A DNA stretch of 64,000 nt from G963674665 sp963674665 (GTDB lineage Bacteria > Desulfobacterota > Desulfovibrionia > Desulfovibrionales > Desulfovibrionaceae). Positions 1-9,141 of this stretch are shown here, piece by piece. The notes beneath the pieces are model-generated. The model worked only from the letters and a program-made list of their open reading frames with translations, was not told the origin of the DNA and did not search any database. Position numbers and translations under genes: made by a program. The stretch's first letter is position 1, and every line of letters begins with the position of its first letter. The DNA is taken from NCBI GenBank assembly GCA_963674665.2, contig CAXXPL010000009.1, forward strand, positions 1,480,124 through 1,544,123, in the 5' to 3' direction.

Positions 1-2
1 CA

Positions 3-482
3 ATGGACCGGGACGTTCGACCCGAGGTTGCGGAACATTTGGGCTCCTGCCCCTTTTGCCGGGAGGAACTGCGCGCTTTGCGAGCGGATCTGGAAAACCT
101 TTCCCGGATCGCACGAGACACGGCACCATCCTCCATGCGCGCCTTCAACCTGCCCGTGAATGTCGGGAGACGTTCATCGCTCCATACTCCCTGGCGGGCG
201 TTTCCCTCCCTGACATGGGGAGCATGGGGGGGCGCTCTGGTGGCCGCCACCCTGCTGCTCGTGTTCTGGCTGGCCGGTCCCTCGCGTGAACCAGCCCCAA
301 GCCGTGAACAGGCGCAGCGCATGTTCATGGAGGACGTGGCCATGCTTCATGAAATGCGCGCATTGGAGCGCGACCCTCTGCCGGAGATCGTCCACGCCTT
401 CATCGGCGATGCGGGAGAGGAGCTGGACGAGGAGTTCCTCGGTCCGGTTGAACCCTTCTTGGACCTGGAGCTCAGCTCGTGA
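3..482 (+). CDS. Anti-sigma factor-like protein (zinc-finger HC2 type), 5' partial
   Basis: The visible frame gives 159 residues and probably begins upstream of the window. His12, Cys16 and Cys19 form the end of an HC2-type anti-sigma zinc finger (H-x3-C-x2-C), and the first part of that finger would lie before base 1. One transmembrane helix spans about residues 73-92. An acidic C-terminal tail of about 65 residues follows and should be periplasmic. Membrane-bound anti-sigma factors of this type usually hold an ECF sigma factor encoded just upstream. The next gene starts 35 bp downstream and encodes a Spy/CpxP-like periplasmic protein, which suits an envelope-stress unit. The family call rests on a short motif and the membrane topology; the sigma-factor partner is inferred. 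Confidence 0.6.
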   Translation: MDRDVRPEVAEHLGSCPFCREELRALRADLENLSRIARDTAPSSMRAFNLPVNVGRRSSLHTPWRAFPSLTWGAWGGALVAATLLLVFWLAGPSREPAPSREQAQRMFMEDVAMLHEMRALERDPLPEIVHAFIGDAGEELDEEFLGPVEPFLDLELSS

Positions 483-517
483 TCGCCCCATCCGCGCGAA
501 TTTTCTGGAGAGAGACA

Positions 518-997
518 ATGATACCACTGCGCATCGTCCGGTTGACCGTTTTTGTCTGCCTGGTGCTGGGCATGCTTGCCGGCATGGCCAGCGCCGGGAA
601 CAAAACCGAGGAAGAGGTCGCCTATGGGCGCTGGTGGCTGCGCCCCGCCCTGGTCGAGGCCCTGAGCCTGGACAATGCCATGGTGAACAGGCTGGATACG
701 CTGTACGTAGAGCGCAAGAGCCGGCTCATTGATCTCAAGGCGGCGGTGCAGAAGGAGCGCATGAAGCTTTCCGTGCTCATGGACCAGGAGCCCCTGGACA
801 AGGCCGGGGTGATGCGCCAGTACGAGGTGCTCAACGAGATACGGGGTGAGATGGGGCGTGAGCGCTTCAAATACTACATCGAGATCCGCGATATCCTGGG
901 ACCTGAGCGCTACCGTAAGGCCGTGGCCATGTACAAGGAGCGGGGAAAAAAAATTCGCGAGGCGATGAAGATGATCGACGGCGAGCTGGGCAAGTAG
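518..997 (+). CDS. Spy/CpxP-like periplasmic protein (LTxxQ-type heavy-metal sensor or chaperone family)
   Basis: The product has 159 residues. The ATG at 518 is preferred over an in-frame GTG at 479 because a GGAGAGA ribosome-binding site precedes it and the protein then opens with a clean signal peptide (hydrophobic residues 7-22, cleavage near ASA-G). The mature part is almost wholly alpha-helical, rich in charged residues and Met, and has paired helices ending in a degenerate ILGPERYRK motif that matches the LTxxQ position of Spy/CpxP/ZraP proteins. Those proteins are periplasmic chaperones or metal-stress sensors. It lies 35 bp after the anti-sigma-like gene and is probably co-transcribed with it. 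No His or Cys cluster for metal binding is obvious, so a metal role is not shown. Confidence 0.6.
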   Translation: MIPLRIVRLTVFVCLVLGMLAGMASAGNKTEEEVAYGRWWLRPALVEALSLDNAMVNRLDTLYVERKSRLIDLKAAVQKERMKLSVLMDQEPLDKAGVMRQYEVLNEIRGEMGRERFKYYIEIRDILGPERYRKAVAMYKERGKKIREAMKMIDGELGK

Positions 998-1177
998 AAG
1001 GCGCCGCCCCCGCACCCCTTGCCCCGTGATGTTTCCTGTCTTCGGCTTTCATATCCTCTTTTCCGGCAAACGACTCCTCATGCTCCCCGAGACCCCCACG
1101 CATCGGGCGACCAGACCTTCCAATCAGGCTGGTCTTGCGTCTCCCGCCCGGATGGCGTACCTAGCGGCAGGCGGATT

Positions 1178-1822
1178 ATGAGGAACAGACAAGCAGGCAT
1201 ATCCACGCGGTGGAACGCCCCGTCCTGGGGCGATACCGCTTTCCACTTCATCTGCGGCATGATTCCGGCTTGTGCAATGGTTGTTTGTTTGTTGCGCATC
1301 GAGTCGATGTATGGTGATCTGTACTCGACTTGGGAGGGGATTCGCGCGGCGCACCCCTTCCTGAAGAGCGTGATGCGCGTGTTCACTGACTTTGGAAATC
1401 CCTTGTTCTACCTCGTTTATCTGGGGATCCTCATTCATGCCTGGCGTACCGGGAACCGCTCCTTGATGCGCTTCGTGCTGGCATATATTGTTGTTCAATT
1501 GTTGATCAGTTTCGCCCTTGTGCGGGGTTTGAAAATAACCCTGGGCTGTCCGCGCCCCGGTGTGGCCGGGGATTGCGTACCTTTCAGTTTCGACGGGGGG
1601 CATAACGCCATCCCCTCGGGGCACAGCGCGGAGATCGCGGGGGCCATCCTCCCCCTGATCATGCGGCGCCGGAACATTCAGCTGACCATGGCTCTGGGCC
1701 TGCTGCTCTGCGTGGTGGCCTTCAGCCGCATACTGCTAGGCTGGCACAGCCCTGTGGACGTGACCTTCGGGTTGCTCTTCGGTGCCTACGCCGCCTGGCT
1801 CATCCACTGTTACGGACGGTAA
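1178..1822 (+). CDS. PAP2-superfamily membrane phosphatase
   Basis: The 214-residue protein has about six hydrophobic segments and all three PAP2 phosphatase signatures: K119-x6-R126-P127, P146-S-G-H149, and S183-R184-x5-H190-x3-D194. The family removes phosphate from lipid phosphates such as undecaprenyl-PP, PGP or lipid A at the outer face of the inner membrane. The frame stays open to 1019 upstream, but that extension is not membrane-like, so the ATG at 1178 is used; its ribosome-binding site is weak. The next gene, a GT39-type glycosyltransferase using polyprenyl-phosphate sugars, starts 3 bp later, so the two are surely co-transcribed. This pairing suggests lipid A modification or undecaprenyl-phosphate recycling. 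The substrate cannot be told from sequence. Confidence 0.85.
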   Translation: MRNRQAGISTRWNAPSWGDTAFHFICGMIPACAMVVCLLRIESMYGDLYSTWEGIRAAHPFLKSVMRVFTDFGNPLFYLVYLGILIHAWRTGNRSLMRFVLAYIVVQLLISFALVRGLKITLGCPRPGVAGDCVPFSFDGGHNAIPSGHSAEIAGAILPLIMRRRNIQLTMALGLLLCVVAFSRILLGWHSPVDVTFGLLFGAYAAWLIHCYGR

Positions 1823-1825
1823 TCC

Positions 1826-3508
1826 ATGAACACACCCAAGGTATCCAGCGGCTGGCTGGGTTCGTTGTACCGGCTCCTGTCCAGGCACCCCTATGTGTCT
1901 GTGGCGGCGCTGCTGGCTCTGCAAACGCTCTTCATGCTCCATAGCCGGGCTCTGTGGTTTTCGGACGAGATCCGCTACGCCGACGTGTTCACCAACCTGG
2001 TGCACGAGGGCAAGTGGCTGGTGCTTTATCTCAATGGTCAGTTCTATCCGGACAAGCCCCCGGTGTTCTTCTGGATGCTGGCCCTGCTGCGCTGGCTGAC
2101 CGGGCTGGAGGGCGCGCCGCTGTTCTTCCTCGGCGCGGGGGTCTCGGGCTACTGCTTTGCGGCCGCCACCCTCTGGATGGGGCGCAAGGTCCTGGGCATG
2201 CAAAAGGACATGGCCCTGGCCGCTGGACTCGTGCTGCTGACCACCTTCTATTTCATTGGCCTCACGCATTACGTGCGCATGGACCTGATGTTCGGCGCAC
2301 TCATCATCTGCGCCGAGGTCTGCTTCTTCCAAGTCTGGCAGCGGGATTCCCTGACAAGGGGCACCCGGATGTGGTCCATGGCCGCAATGCTGCTCTGCGT
2401 GATCGCAGCGCTCACCAAGGGTCCCTTGGGCGTGGTCTTTCCCATCCTGGGCTCCCTGGTCTACCTGGGCTGGACCCGGGACCTTCGCCGGTTTTTCCGC
2501 CGTGATGTGGGGTATGCCGCCCTGGCAGGGGTGATTCTGCTGCTCCTCTGGTTCGGCGCCGCGCTCTTTGTGGAGCGCTCCGCGTACATGGAAAACATCC
2601 TGTACGAACAGATCTACCGCCGCGCCACCAATACCTGGCACCACGAGCAGCCCATCTACCATTATCTGGTGACGTTTCCCGCCGCATTTATCCCCTGGAC
2701 CCTGATGCTTTTTGTTTTGCCCCTGAAACGGTTGTTTCGGAAGGGGTTCTGGAGCGATTTCGCGGACACCCGCGGCGCCAGGCACATGGGCACGGACAAT
2801 GCCGGGCTGGTCTACTGCTGGTGCCTGCTGTTCAGCGGCTTCATCCTGCTGTCCGTCATCAGCATCAAGATCGTGGTGTACCTGCTGCCGCTGTTCGCGC
2901 CCTTGGCCTTGATCACGGCCAGGCAACTGGACCTGCTCCCGGAAAACAAGATTGCCCGGCTGTTCCTGCTCTTTGCGGGGGTGTTCGGGCTCATGGCCGT
3001 GGCGCTGCCCTTTGCCAACTTCGTCCACCCCTGGCCCATCACCATCGAGGGCACACTGATCTGCGGCGCCGTGATGCTCGTGTTCGCGCTGTTGCTGTGG
3101 AAATGGGTGCCCCGCGACAATTGGCGCGCCGCCCTGACCTTCACGATCATCGCTCTGACCATCTGGCTCCAGCCCGCGGGGCTGTTGCTCACGCCCTCCC
3201 TGGACCCGGTCATGAGCCCCAAGGCCCAGGCCGAGGTCATGAAAAAGTACATCGAGCAGGGGTACTACCCCCTGGGGTATAAGCTCTACTCCGGCACCTA
3301 CACCTACTACGCGGGGTACGATGTCCACGAGACCGGAGACCGCGGGGAGCTGGAAAAGGAACTGGCCCAACACCCCAAGGCCGTTGTGGGACTGCGCTAC
3401 AAGTACTGGAGCAATTGGGAGAACCGCCCCCAAGATCTGGAAGTGGTGCACGAACAGTGGATCGCCGACAGGTTGTTCGTCCTGGCTGTGAAAGGTCGGG
3501 ATGACTAG
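1826..3508 (+). CDS. GT39-type membrane glycosyltransferase (ArnT/PMT-like)
   Basis: The 560-residue polytopic protein has about 11-12 transmembrane stretches. The first periplasmic loop carries the acidic DE pair (Asp47-Glu48) typical of GT-C enzymes of the ArnT/protein-mannosyltransferase group, followed by the conserved YPDKPP segment. Such enzymes move a sugar from undecaprenyl phosphate to lipid A, another glycolipid or protein in the periplasm. A soluble C-terminal region of about 100 residues follows the last helices. The gene starts 3 bp after the PAP2 phosphatase gene. There is no arn sugar-nucleotide operon nearby, so Ara4N transfer is not supported. Acceptor and donor are unknown. 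Confidence 0.8.
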   Translation: MNTPKVSSGWLGSLYRLLSRHPYVSVAALLALQTLFMLHSRALWFSDEIRYADVFTNLVHEGKWLVLYLNGQFYPDKPPVFFWMLALLRWLTGLEGAPLFFLGAGVSGYCFAAATLWMGRKVLGMQKDMALAAGLVLLTTFYFIGLTHYVRMDLMFGALIICAEVCFFQVWQRDSLTRGTRMWSMAAMLLCVIAALTKGPLGVVFPILGSLVYLGWTRDLRRFFRRDVGYAALAGVILLLLWFGAALFVERSAYMENILYEQIYRRATNTWHHEQPIYHYLVTFPAAFIPWTLMLFVLPLKRLFRKGFWSDFADTRGARHMGTDNAGLVYCWCLLFSGFILLSVISIKIVVYLLPLFAPLALITARQLDLLPENKIARLFLLFAGVFGLMAVALPFANFVHPWPITIEGTLICGAVMLVFALLLWKWVPRDNWRAALTFTIIALTIWLQPAGLLLTPSLDPVMSPKAQAEVMKKYIEQGYYPLGYKLYSGTYTYYAGYDVHETGDRGELEKELAQHPKAVVGLRYKYWSNWENRPQDLEVVHEQWIADRLFVLAVKGRDD

Positions 3509-3534
3509 ACTTTTTAGGAGAGGGTTAACAGTGA

Positions 3535-3569
3535 CCGGGGGGAACCTTTTAAAAAGGGCTTCTCCCCGG
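3535..3569. terminator. Terminator-like palindrome between convergent genes
   Basis: CCGGGGGG at 3535 pairs imperfectly with TCCCCGG ending at 3569 around a TTTTAAAAA core. It lies between the plus-strand glycosyltransferase (ends 3508) and the minus-strand permease (ends 3598). It is one member of a palindrome family seen about seven times in this window. Confidence 0.55.
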
Positions 3570-3597
3570 ACCCTCCAGGCCTTTCATATTATTTATT

Positions 3598-4818
3598 CTA
3601 CTCTTCCCTTAATACCGAGAGGATTTCCACGCGGGAGGCTTGCCAGGCCGGGTAGGCGCCCGCCGCCACGCCGAGTGCCGCCGCGCCGCAAAGGGCGGTG
3701 GCGGTGATGGTTGGCGAGAAGACCATGGGGAAGCCGCCGAACAAGTGTGCGGCCAGTCCCACGAGCATGGCGCCCAGGACGCCGAGAACGCCCCCTGTGG
3801 TGGAGAGCAGTCCGGCCTCGAACAGGAACTGTTGCACGATGTCCGCGCGTTTGGCGCCAGTGGCGCGTCGCACCCCGATTTCCAGCCGGCGGGCGCGAAC
3901 CAGCAGCACCATGATGGAGAGTATGCCCAGCCCCCCCACGGCAAAGGATATCACCGAGCTGATGTTGCCCAGGGTCTGTACCAGGTCCAGGGCCTGTTGC
4001 TGCAGGCGGATGGTGTCCATGGCCGTGAACACGCTGAAGTCGTCACGCTCCCCGTCCTGGATTGAGTGCAGCCGCCTGAGGATATCGGTGGCGGCCTTTT
4101 TGGTCCGCTCCGGGTTCACGCCGGGGGCGAGCTGCATGTACACTCCGTTGATGAAATCCTGGTTGCTGAAGCGCCGCATGTAGGTGGTGATGGGCACGAA
4201 CACCTGTTCGTCCTGGTCGGTGCCCACGATGTCGGCGCCTTTCTTTTCCATCACGCCGATGACCTGGCAGTTTGCCCGGAAGAAGAGCACGGTTTTCGCC
4301 AGGGCATTTTCAGGGGCGCCGAAGAGGCGGTCAGCGATGTTGCGCCCCAGCACGCAGACCTTGGCCCGGTCGCGGAGTTCGGCTGAGGTGAAGAACCTGC
4401 CGAATTCGGGGTTGAAGCTGCGAACGCGGGTGAAGGTGGGGGTGGTGCCGACGACCTGTGAGGGGATCTTCAGGTTCCTGTAGCGTACGTCCATGGTGGC
4501 GTAGATGCTGGGCGCCCCGGCAAGGACACCGGGCAGTTCGGCCATGAGGGTGTCCGCGTCACGCAGGGTGAAGGTGGTTGCCTCGTCCCGGATCCTGGCT
4601 TCGCCGCCACGCCTGAATCGTACCTGCCCGGCAGTTGCCATGAACAGGTTCGGCCCGAGTCTTTCGATTTCGATCTCGGCCTTGCGCACCATGGCCAGGG
4701 ATACGTGCCGCACCCCGGTAAGGGCCAGGGCGCCAAGGGTCACCCCGAGAATTGCCAGCACGGTGCGCAGCTTGTGTGCGGCCAGTGAGGCCACGGCGAT
4801 ACGCAGGCTCAGAAACAT
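3598..4818 (-). CDS. MacB/FtsX-family ABC transporter permease
   Basis: The 406-residue protein has the MacB layout. It has one N-terminal transmembrane helix (about residues 16-42), a large periplasmic domain of about 230 residues with the G-x-P-x-LF and L-x-G-x3-A patterns of MacB_PCD, and three C-terminal helices of FtsX type. These permeases work with a MacB-like ATPase, and often a membrane-fusion protein, to move substrates or lipoproteins out of the periplasm. The ATG at 4818 is chosen because GGAG lies 8 bp before it; the frame is open to 4875 but that extension is not conserved in style. No ATPase or fusion-protein gene is adjacent (the next gene is cstA-like), so the partner must lie elsewhere or the gene is an orphan. 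Confidence 0.82.
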   Translation of the reverse strand: MFLSLRIAVASLAAHKLRTVLAILGVTLGALALTGVRHVSLAMVRKAEIEIERLGPNLFMATAGQVRFRRGGEARIRDEATTFTLRDADTLMAELPGVLAGAPSIYATMDVRYRNLKIPSQVVGTTPTFTRVRSFNPEFGRFFTSAELRDRAKVCVLGRNIADRLFGAPENALAKTVLFFRANCQVIGVMEKKGADIVGTDQDEQVFVPITTYMRRFSNQDFINGVYMQLAPGVNPERTKKAATDILRRLHSIQDGERDDFSVFTAMDTIRLQQQALDLVQTLGNISSVISFAVGGLGILSIMVLLVRARRLEIGVRRATGAKRADIVQQFLFEAGLLSTTGGVLGVLGAMLVGLAAHLFGGFPMVFSPTITATALCGAAALGVAAGAYPAWQASRVEILSVLREE

Positions 4819-4952
4819 GGTGACTCCGAATGGTTGGGCATGTTCCGAAGTACCGTGTTGCGCCGAAGGGGGCAAGTAGTGAGGCAGGGAACAAAAAAAA
4901 ATGGGGGAGGCCTTTCGGCACTCCCCCCATTAGCTTGCGGATCAGGTGACGG

Positions 4953-6380
4953 TTACACGCCGTTCATGGCGGCAGCCTGCTTGGAGGCGTTGCGGAAGGT
5001 GAACATGAACCAGATAAAGGAGAGCGCGGCCACGGCAATGCCGATGGGCGTGCTGATATCCAGGGACAGGCCAAACCCGATCTTGGCGTAGCACAGGTAG
5101 GTGGTGCACACCGCGGTCATGAAGGTGGCCGGGATGGTGCAGATCCAGTGCAACTTGGCGTTCTTGATCAGCCAGGCGGCGCCGGTCCAGAGCACGATGG
5201 TGGCCAGGGTCTGGTTGGCCCAGCCGAAGTAGCGCCAGATCACGCCGAAGGGAGCCTGGGAGATGGCGAAGCCCACGGCGAACAGGGGGATTGCGATCAA
5301 CAGGCGCTTGACGGCCTCTTTCTGGGAGAACCGGGTCACGTCGGCGATGATCAGCCGGGCGGCGCGGAACGCGGTATCACCCGAGGAAATGGGCAGAACC
5401 ACGACACCCAGAATCGCGAGGAGACCGCCAAAGCTTCCAAGCAAGGTCCTGGAAATCTGATCGACAACCAGTACGGCATTGTTGGAGTCGCCCAATGCGG
5501 CCTGCAGGTCGGCGGAGGAGTTGTAGAAGCTCATGCCCAGGGTGGCCCATACGAGAGCGATGAAGCCTTCGCAGACCATGGCGCCGTAGAAGACCTTGCG
5601 GCCTTCACGCTCGTTGCCCACGCAGCGGGCCATGAGCGGGGACTGGGTGGCGTGGAAACCGCTGATGGCCCCACAGGCGATGGTGATGAACATCAAGGGC
5701 CACAGGGGCAGTTCCTTGGGATGGATGTTCTCGAGGGTGAGCTGCGGGAAGAAATGATACCCCTTGAAGATCAGGGCCGCGGGCAGGGCCAGGGCCATAA
5801 AGATGAGCACCGCGCCGAGAATGGGGTAGAAGCGGCCAATGATCTTGTCGATGGGCAGGATCGTTGCCAGGAAGTAGTAGGCGAAGATTATTGCAACCCA
5901 CCAATATTTATCCATACCGCTGAGTTTGGCGAGCAGGCCGGCAGGCCCAAGCACAAAGACCACGCCCACGAGCAGCAGCAGGACAATGGAGAACAGGCGC
6001 ATGAACTGTTGGAACCCGAAGCCCAGCTCCTTGCCCACCACGCCGGGGATGGAGATGCCGCCGGCGCGGATGGAGAGCATGCCGGAGAAAAAGTCGTGCA
6101 CGGCGCCGGCGAAAATGGTTCCCAATACGATCCAGAGAAGGGCGGAGGGGCCGTACAGGGCGCCCAGGATGGGACCGAAGACCGGGCCGAGGCCCGCGAT
6201 GTTCAGGAGCTGCACCAGAAACAGTTTCCACTGGGGCATTTCAACGTAGTCAACGCCGTCGGTCATGGTTATGGCAGGTGTGGCGCGATTGGGGTCACTC
6301 CCGAAAATCCCGTCCACAATCTTGCCGTAGGTGAAGTAGCCGATGAGTAGCAGAGCCACGCATCCGAAAAAGATCGTCAT
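4953..6380 (-). CDS. cstA: CstA-family transporter (carbon starvation/pyruvate-type)
   Basis: The 475-residue polytopic protein has about 13 transmembrane segments and the typical CstA blocks: an early GPVFGPILGALYG region, a loop with HDFFSGM and IRAGG, and a middle helix with GFHATQSPL. It belongs to the shorter CstA class. Enterobacterial relatives (CstA, BtsT) import pyruvate and peptides, with pyruvate uptake the better established activity. A strong AAGGAGGA site lies just before the ATG. A LytS/LytTR-type two-component system is encoded immediately upstream on the same strand, the same association as BtsS/BtsR controlling btsT in E. coli. A pyruvate- or lactate-related transport role under that system is therefore a reasonable inference for a sulfate reducer living on organic acids. 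Confidence 0.88.
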   Translation of the reverse strand: MTIFFGCVALLLIGYFTYGKIVDGIFGSDPNRATPAITMTDGVDYVEMPQWKLFLVQLLNIAGLGPVFGPILGALYGPSALLWIVLGTIFAGAVHDFFSGMLSIRAGGISIPGVVGKELGFGFQQFMRLFSIVLLLLVGVVFVLGPAGLLAKLSGMDKYWWVAIIFAYYFLATILPIDKIIGRFYPILGAVLIFMALALPAALIFKGYHFFPQLTLENIHPKELPLWPLMFITIACGAISGFHATQSPLMARCVGNEREGRKVFYGAMVCEGFIALVWATLGMSFYNSSADLQAALGDSNNAVLVVDQISRTLLGSFGGLLAILGVVVLPISSGDTAFRAARLIIADVTRFSQKEAVKRLLIAIPLFAVGFAISQAPFGVIWRYFGWANQTLATIVLWTGAAWLIKNAKLHWICTIPATFMTAVCTTYLCYAKIGFGLSLDISTPIGIAVAALSFIWFMFTFRNASKQAAAMNGV

Positions 6381-6490
6381 TCCCTAATCCTCCTTCATTT
6401 ATGTTGCAGGCTGGGGCAAGAATACCCCACTTTTTTACATGAACAACATGTTTGGCGCGAAGGAGCATTTTCAGGGGCTGAAGTGAAGCT

Positions 6491-6512
6491 CAGGTGGGAT
6501 GAATAGCACCTG
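6491..6512. promoter_or_regulatory. Dyad in the cstA upstream region
   Basis: CAGGTG (6491-6496) and CACCTG (6507-6512) form an inverted repeat with a 10-base spacer, about 110 bp upstream of the cstA start and downstream of the kinase gene. It could be an operator for the adjacent LytTR regulator, but LytTR sites are usually direct repeats, so this is weak. Confidence 0.25.
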
Positions 6513-6597
6513 GATAACAGGCGGTATCTGATGATAACCATAGAGAGAAGTGAAAAGGCCGAAAGGAACGTTTCCTCCAAAAAATGAAGTTCAGAAC

Positions 6598-8301
6598 TTA
6601 TTTTATTGGAATGTTGAAGGAAATTCTGGTTCCCTCGTTCATGGCGCTCTCCACGTGCAGGGCATAGGCGGAGCCGTAGAGCTGCACCAGGCGGTGATTG
6701 CAGTTCTGTGCGCCGATGCCTTCGCTCATGGACTCGTGCTCGGAAAAGGTCAGGATGTTCTCTATGGCCTTGGGAGTCATGCCCGCGCCGTCGTCCTCCA
6801 CCACCACGTTCAGGTTGCCGTCGGCCTTGTTGGCGCAGAGCCGCACGATGCCGCCGGAGTCCGTACCCAGAATGCCGTGCTTCACGCAGTTTTCCACCAG
6901 GGGCTGGATGATCAGCGGCGGGATGGGCCAGTCCTCAACCTCCGGGTCCACATGGATGTAGGCGTGGATGCGGTCACCGAACCGGGCCTGCTCGATGGCC
7001 AGGTAGGAGCGTACCTGCTCCAGCTCCTCCCTCAGAGGAATGAGCCCACGGCTGCTGTCCAGGTTGCGGCGCATGTAATGGGAGAGGTCCAGCAGGAGTT
7101 CGCGAGCCTGGGAAGGGGCGGTTCTGCAGAACGAGGCGATGGTGTTCAGGGAGTTGAACAGAAAGTGAGGGTTGATTTGGGCCTGCAGGCGGCGGATCTC
7201 GGCCTGGGCCAGGAGCTGGTTCTTGATGCCGATGTCCTCCAGCTCGATCTGCGTGGAGAAGAGGTCGGCAAGCCCTTTGGCCAGCTCGAAGCGGGTATTG
7301 TCCAGGGGTTTGTCCGCGGAGCCGTATAGCTTCAGCGTTCCCAGCAGTTCGTCGCTCTTGCGCAGGGGCACGATGATGGCATCGTGCAGGGGGCAGTCAG
7401 GGAAGTCGCAACCGATGCTCTCGCGGGAGCGCAGGAATACTGGATTGCCATCGAGGATGACCCGCAGGGTGCCTTCCGTGCGCAGGGAATGTCCGGGGAG
7501 ATGGTGATCCGCTCCCAGGCCCACGTGGGCGAGGATGCTGTCCACGCTGGTCAGGGCCACGGCCGCCACCGAGGTATTTTGATAGATGATTTCAGCGGTG
7601 GCCTGAGCGGATTCCGGGCTGAAGCCCGAGCGCAGATGCCCCACGGTCTGGTTGGCGATGGAGAGGATTTCCCGGGCCTGGTTGGAGTTGCGCAGGTCGT
7701 TGAGCTTGAGCTGCAGGAACAGGATCTGGACAAAGAACGCCGCGCCCAGAGAGTTCACCGCGATCATGGGCAGGCCGATGAGTTCCACCAGAGCCAGGGC
7801 ATCGGAAAAGGGTCGTGAAAGCAGGAGCACCAGCCCCATGTGCAGGGTCTCACCGGCAATGCCCAGGGTCAAGGCGATACGCCAGTCCAGGCTGCGCCCG
7901 GGAAGCCTCGAGGCAAGGAGACCTGCGGCGGCCCCCTCGGCAAAGGTTGCCAGGCCGCAGGGAATGGCACTGAATCCGCCGATGTCGATGAGAAAACGAT
8001 GCCCCCCCGCGATGAGTCCTGCCCCGATGCCTACGGCCGGCCCCCCGAACAGACCCGCCGTGATCACGCCCATGGCGCGCAGGTTTGCATAGGACTGAAA
8101 AACCAGGTTGCCAGTGTATGTACCCAGGATGCCGAACAGGCCGAACAGGAGGATGAGCAGTCCAGTGATCCAGGCGGGGCGGTCGCGTCCTGTCCCCAGT
8201 TTGTCCATGGGGGTGAAGGTGACGATGGCGAAGCCCATGGCCAGCATGAGCCCGAAACGTTCGGAAAGTTCTATGAAAAGGTCGGGGATCGGTGGGGTCA
8301 T
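6598..8301 (-). CDS. LytS/BtsS-like sensor histidine kinase
   Basis: The 567-residue sensor starts with five or six transmembrane helices (about residues 10-200) of the 5TM-5TMR_LYT type. A GAF-like region follows (about 230-350). Then comes the LytS-class kinase core with phospho-acceptor His379 in the QINPHFLFNSLN motif, N-box Asn471 in LVENCVKHG and a G-box DDGAGM at 503-508. LytS-family kinases sense small molecules at the membrane; the E. coli members BtsS and YpdA sense pyruvate. The gene lies 39 bp after the LytTR response regulator gene and 217 bp before the cstA-like transporter, all on the minus strand. No clear Shine-Dalgarno sequence precedes the ATG, so translation may be coupled to the regulator gene. 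Confidence 0.88.
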   Translation of the reverse strand: MTPPIPDLFIELSERFGLMLAMGFAIVTFTPMDKLGTGRDRPAWITGLLILLFGLFGILGTYTGNLVFQSYANLRAMGVITAGLFGGPAVGIGAGLIAGGHRFLIDIGGFSAIPCGLATFAEGAAAGLLASRLPGRSLDWRIALTLGIAGETLHMGLVLLLSRPFSDALALVELIGLPMIAVNSLGAAFFVQILFLQLKLNDLRNSNQAREILSIANQTVGHLRSGFSPESAQATAEIIYQNTSVAAVALTSVDSILAHVGLGADHHLPGHSLRTEGTLRVILDGNPVFLRSRESIGCDFPDCPLHDAIIVPLRKSDELLGTLKLYGSADKPLDNTRFELAKGLADLFSTQIELEDIGIKNQLLAQAEIRRLQAQINPHFLFNSLNTIASFCRTAPSQARELLLDLSHYMRRNLDSSRGLIPLREELEQVRSYLAIEQARFGDRIHAYIHVDPEVEDWPIPPLIIQPLVENCVKHGILGTDSGGIVRLCANKADGNLNVVVEDDGAGMTPKAIENILTFSEHESMSEGIGAQNCNHRLVQLYGSAYALHVESAMNEGTRISFNIPIK

Positions 8302-8340
8302 GGAGGTCGCTGCTAGAAAATACGTTCAGTTGCGTGGTGC

Positions 8341-9132
8341 TCACAGCCCGAGGAGGGTCTTGAAATCGCGGACCCGGTTGCGGCTCACGGTGATCTTGGT
8401 GCGCTCGGAGTCGTCCATTTCCAGGTAGTACTTGCCGCTGAACCAGGGCGAGAACTCGGCGATGCGCTCCAGGTTCAGCAGGATTCCCCGGTTTGCCCGG
8501 AAAAAAGGAGCCCCTGAGAGGCGCTTCTCCATCTTGTCCAGTGTGGTGCAGCCGTGGCAGCAAAACTGGCCGTGATTCGTGAGCGCTGTTATTCGCTTGC
8601 CATCGGCCTCGATGAGCACGATTTCCTCCAGGGGCACGAGCTTGACGCGCCCCCCCTGTTCAAGAGGCAGCCGGGTAAGGGCAGCGGATGCCTGCGCTGC
8701 CTGGGGGCGCTGCTGCAACCCCTCCAGAAGCCGCTCCAGGGTGGATATGTCGCGCTCCGAATCCTCCTGGCTCAGGTGGGTGCGCACGCGGTCGAGGCTC
8801 AGGCCCAGGCGCTTGGCCGAGACGGGCTTGAGCAGATAGTCCAGGGCATTGGCTTCAAAGGCCTTGATGGCGTACTGGTCGTAAGCTGTGACAAAGACGA
8901 ACAGCGGGGGGTGTTGGAGTAGCATGCTCTGCTCCAGCACGTAGAATCCGTCCTTGCCGGGCATCTGGATATCCAGGAACACGAGGTCGGGCTGATCCTG
9001 GACAATATGCTCCAGGGCCGCCTCGGCGGAATCGGCCTCCTGTGACCGGACATCGGGGTGGGCGGTGAGGAGGTAGCGCAGTTCGTCGCGCGCGGGGGCC
9101 TCGTCGTCCGCGATCAGTGCCTTGATGACCAT
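8341..9132 (-). CDS. LytTR-family response regulator
   Basis: The 263-residue protein has an N-terminal receiver domain with the acidic pair Asp9-Asp10, phospho-acceptor Asp54 in VFLDIQMPG and the switch Lys in LLKPVS. A linker of about 35 residues leads to a C-terminal LytTR DNA-binding domain (about 155-260), with the RANRGILLNL and SGKYYLEM strands typical of BtsR/YpdB/AgrA. The ATG at 9132 is used rather than a TTG three codons upstream; GGGGGG lies directly before it. It is the first gene of a unit with the LytS-like kinase and probably activates the cstA-like transporter, as BtsR activates btsT. The binding site was not identified. Confidence 0.88.
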   Translation of the reverse strand: MVIKALIADDEAPARDELRYLLTAHPDVRSQEADSAEAALEHIVQDQPDLVFLDIQMPGKDGFYVLEQSMLLQHPPLFVFVTAYDQYAIKAFEANALDYLLKPVSAKRLGLSLDRVRTHLSQEDSERDISTLERLLEGLQQRPQAAQASAALTRLPLEQGGRVKLVPLEEIVLIEADGKRITALTNHGQFCCHGCTTLDKMEKRLSGAPFFRANRGILLNLERIAEFSPWFSGKYYLEMDDSERTKITVSRNRVRDFKTLLGL

Positions 9133-9141
9133 GCCCCCCAA

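Noticed and set aside
1736..3451. A 571-residue open frame antisense to the GT39 gene
   Set aside because: Rich in Gln, His and Gly with no domain signal; the membrane enzyme on the plus strand is clear.
6411..6430. Sigma-54-like promoter before cstA
   Set aside because: The GG and GC elements are 9 bp apart instead of 10, and the sequence is better explained as a small GGGG/CCCC dyad.
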